A DNA stretch of 63,724 nucleotides from an uncultured Oscillospiraceae bacterium. GTDB lineage: Bacteria; Bacillota; Clostridia; Oscillospirales; Oscillospiraceae. Where the stretch lies: assembly GCA_910578735.1 (NCBI GenBank), contig CAJTSQ010000013.1:1-63724 (forward strand). Direction: 5' to 3'. Numbering within the stretch: position 1 is the stretch's first letter; every line of letters begins with the position of its first letter. Of the stretch, positions 63,375 to 63,724 are shown piece by piece. The notes below the pieces were generated by a model. The model was given only the letters and a program-made list of their open reading frames with translations, searched no databases and was not told the DNA's origin. The position numbers and the translations under genes are program-made.

Positions 63375-63724
63375 TCATCGAGAATGAGACAATTTGCCTC
63401 GAACAAGCGGCCGCTTCCCATCAAACAGAAGCAGAAAGGATGAAGCAAGAGTTTTTTGATTTTGGCGAGACTATCATCAATGGCAGTGCATTATTTGACC
63501 AAATGCTGTTTCCTGAATGGTTGGTCAGCACAAATCGAAATCACGACCCGAACACGGTCCGCAAGGACTGGACTGTGGCAACAACTTTCTTCGCCTTTCG
63601 TAAATCTGATAGAAAAATGGTGGGGATGATTGATGTAAGACATGAACTAGCCGTCCCTTTTCTACAGGAGTATGGCGGTCATATCGGCTATTCTGTACGC
63701 CCCTCTGAACGAAAAAAGGGATAT
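63371..63724 (+). CDS. GNAT acetyltransferase, 5' part only
   Basis: The first 118 codons are visible: MIIENETICLEQAAASHQTE, then FLFPEWL-like FDQMLFPEWLVSTNRNHDPN and VGMIDVRHELAVPFLQEYGG, ending HIGYSVRPSERKKGY, the start of the acetyl-CoA-binding loop of the GNAT fold. The ATG overlaps the stop of the frameshifted GNAT gene (ATGA) and follows GAAAGGAG. This stretch is clearly poorer in G+C than its surroundings, which suggests transfer from another genome. The remainder lies beyond the right edge. Confidence 0.85.
   Translation, partial: MIIENETICLEQAAASHQTEAERMKQEFFDFGETIINGSALFDQMLFPEWLVSTNRNHDPNTVRKDWTVATTFFAFRKSDRKMVGMIDVRHELAVPFLQEYGGHIGYSVRPSERKKGY

Overview
The window looks like chromosome of an anaerobic, endospore-forming, GC-rich member of the Clostridia, most like the Flavonifractor / Intestinimonas / Lawsonibacter group of the Oscillospiraceae. 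This is inferred from gene content, not from a marker tree. The evidence is the glutaconate CoA-transferase and glutaconyl-CoA decarboxylase genes of glutamate fermentation, sporulation genes (spoIIR, yabP, yabQ, CotF-type coat proteins), a CIRCE-controlled hrcA operon, ribosomal protein L27 with the Firmicutes N-terminal extension next to its processing protease Prp, and GC-rich coding sequence with strong Shine-Dalgarno sites. No prophage, insertion sequence, CRISPR array, rRNA or replication origin was recognised. One tRNA (Thr, CGT) is present.

Layout. 1-3.7 kb: minus-strand gctA-gctB-gcdA (the last runs off the left edge), with a divergent AraC-type regulator, followed by an RCC1-repeat/S-layer protein. 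6.5-11.8 kb: minus-strand hrcA-grpE-(34-aa peptide)-dnaK-dnaJ. 12-15.7 kb: spoIIR, an unknown gene, an unusually long greA, and lysS. 16-21.6 kb: a GH2 beta-galactosidase, then the CoA pathway genes coaBC, a PanT-like ECF S component and coaX. 21.6-26.3 kb: Nudix, DUF975, beta-CASP nuclease, unknown and HAD genes. 26.4-28 kb: yabP-yabQ-divIC-yabR in the order known from Bacillus subtilis. 28-34 kb: amidohydrolase, hpf, birA and a large secreted repeat protein. 34-40.9 kb, minus strand: tRNA-Thr, obgE, small enzymes, rplU-prp-rpmA, spore coat genes and a Na+-dependent symporter. 41-46 kb: a radical SAM / DUF4130 pair of predicted DNA metabolism genes, a membrane XRE regulator, nrdR, gluQ and a zincin. 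46.6-51.4 kb: U32 peptidase-like protein, mltG, folate and cell-wall genes.

The most unusual locus is 51.6-60.0 kb. It holds a BlaI-type repressor, a short BlaR1-like M56 metallopeptidase with no sensor domain, and then five consecutive genes plus a 29-residue mini-gene. All six share an almost identical N-terminal start, and the five long ones share about 57 residues of basic cytoplasmic segment plus hydrophobic helix ending in a lipobox-like Cys. Each then carries a different exported domain. I read this as a split BlaR1-type signalling protein whose anchor/sensor half has been separated and amplified into an array of interchangeable sensors or lipoproteins.

The right end holds comFB, a DUF1538 membrane protein paired with a tandem PII-like protein, a frameshifted GNAT acetyltransferase, and an AT-richer GNAT gene cut by the window edge. 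Palindromic repeats of at least three kinds are scattered between genes. At two sites a repeat supplies the stop codon of the gene beside it. Promoter positions were found by eye: most are TTGACA-like and TATAAT-like hexamers 16-17 bases apart.
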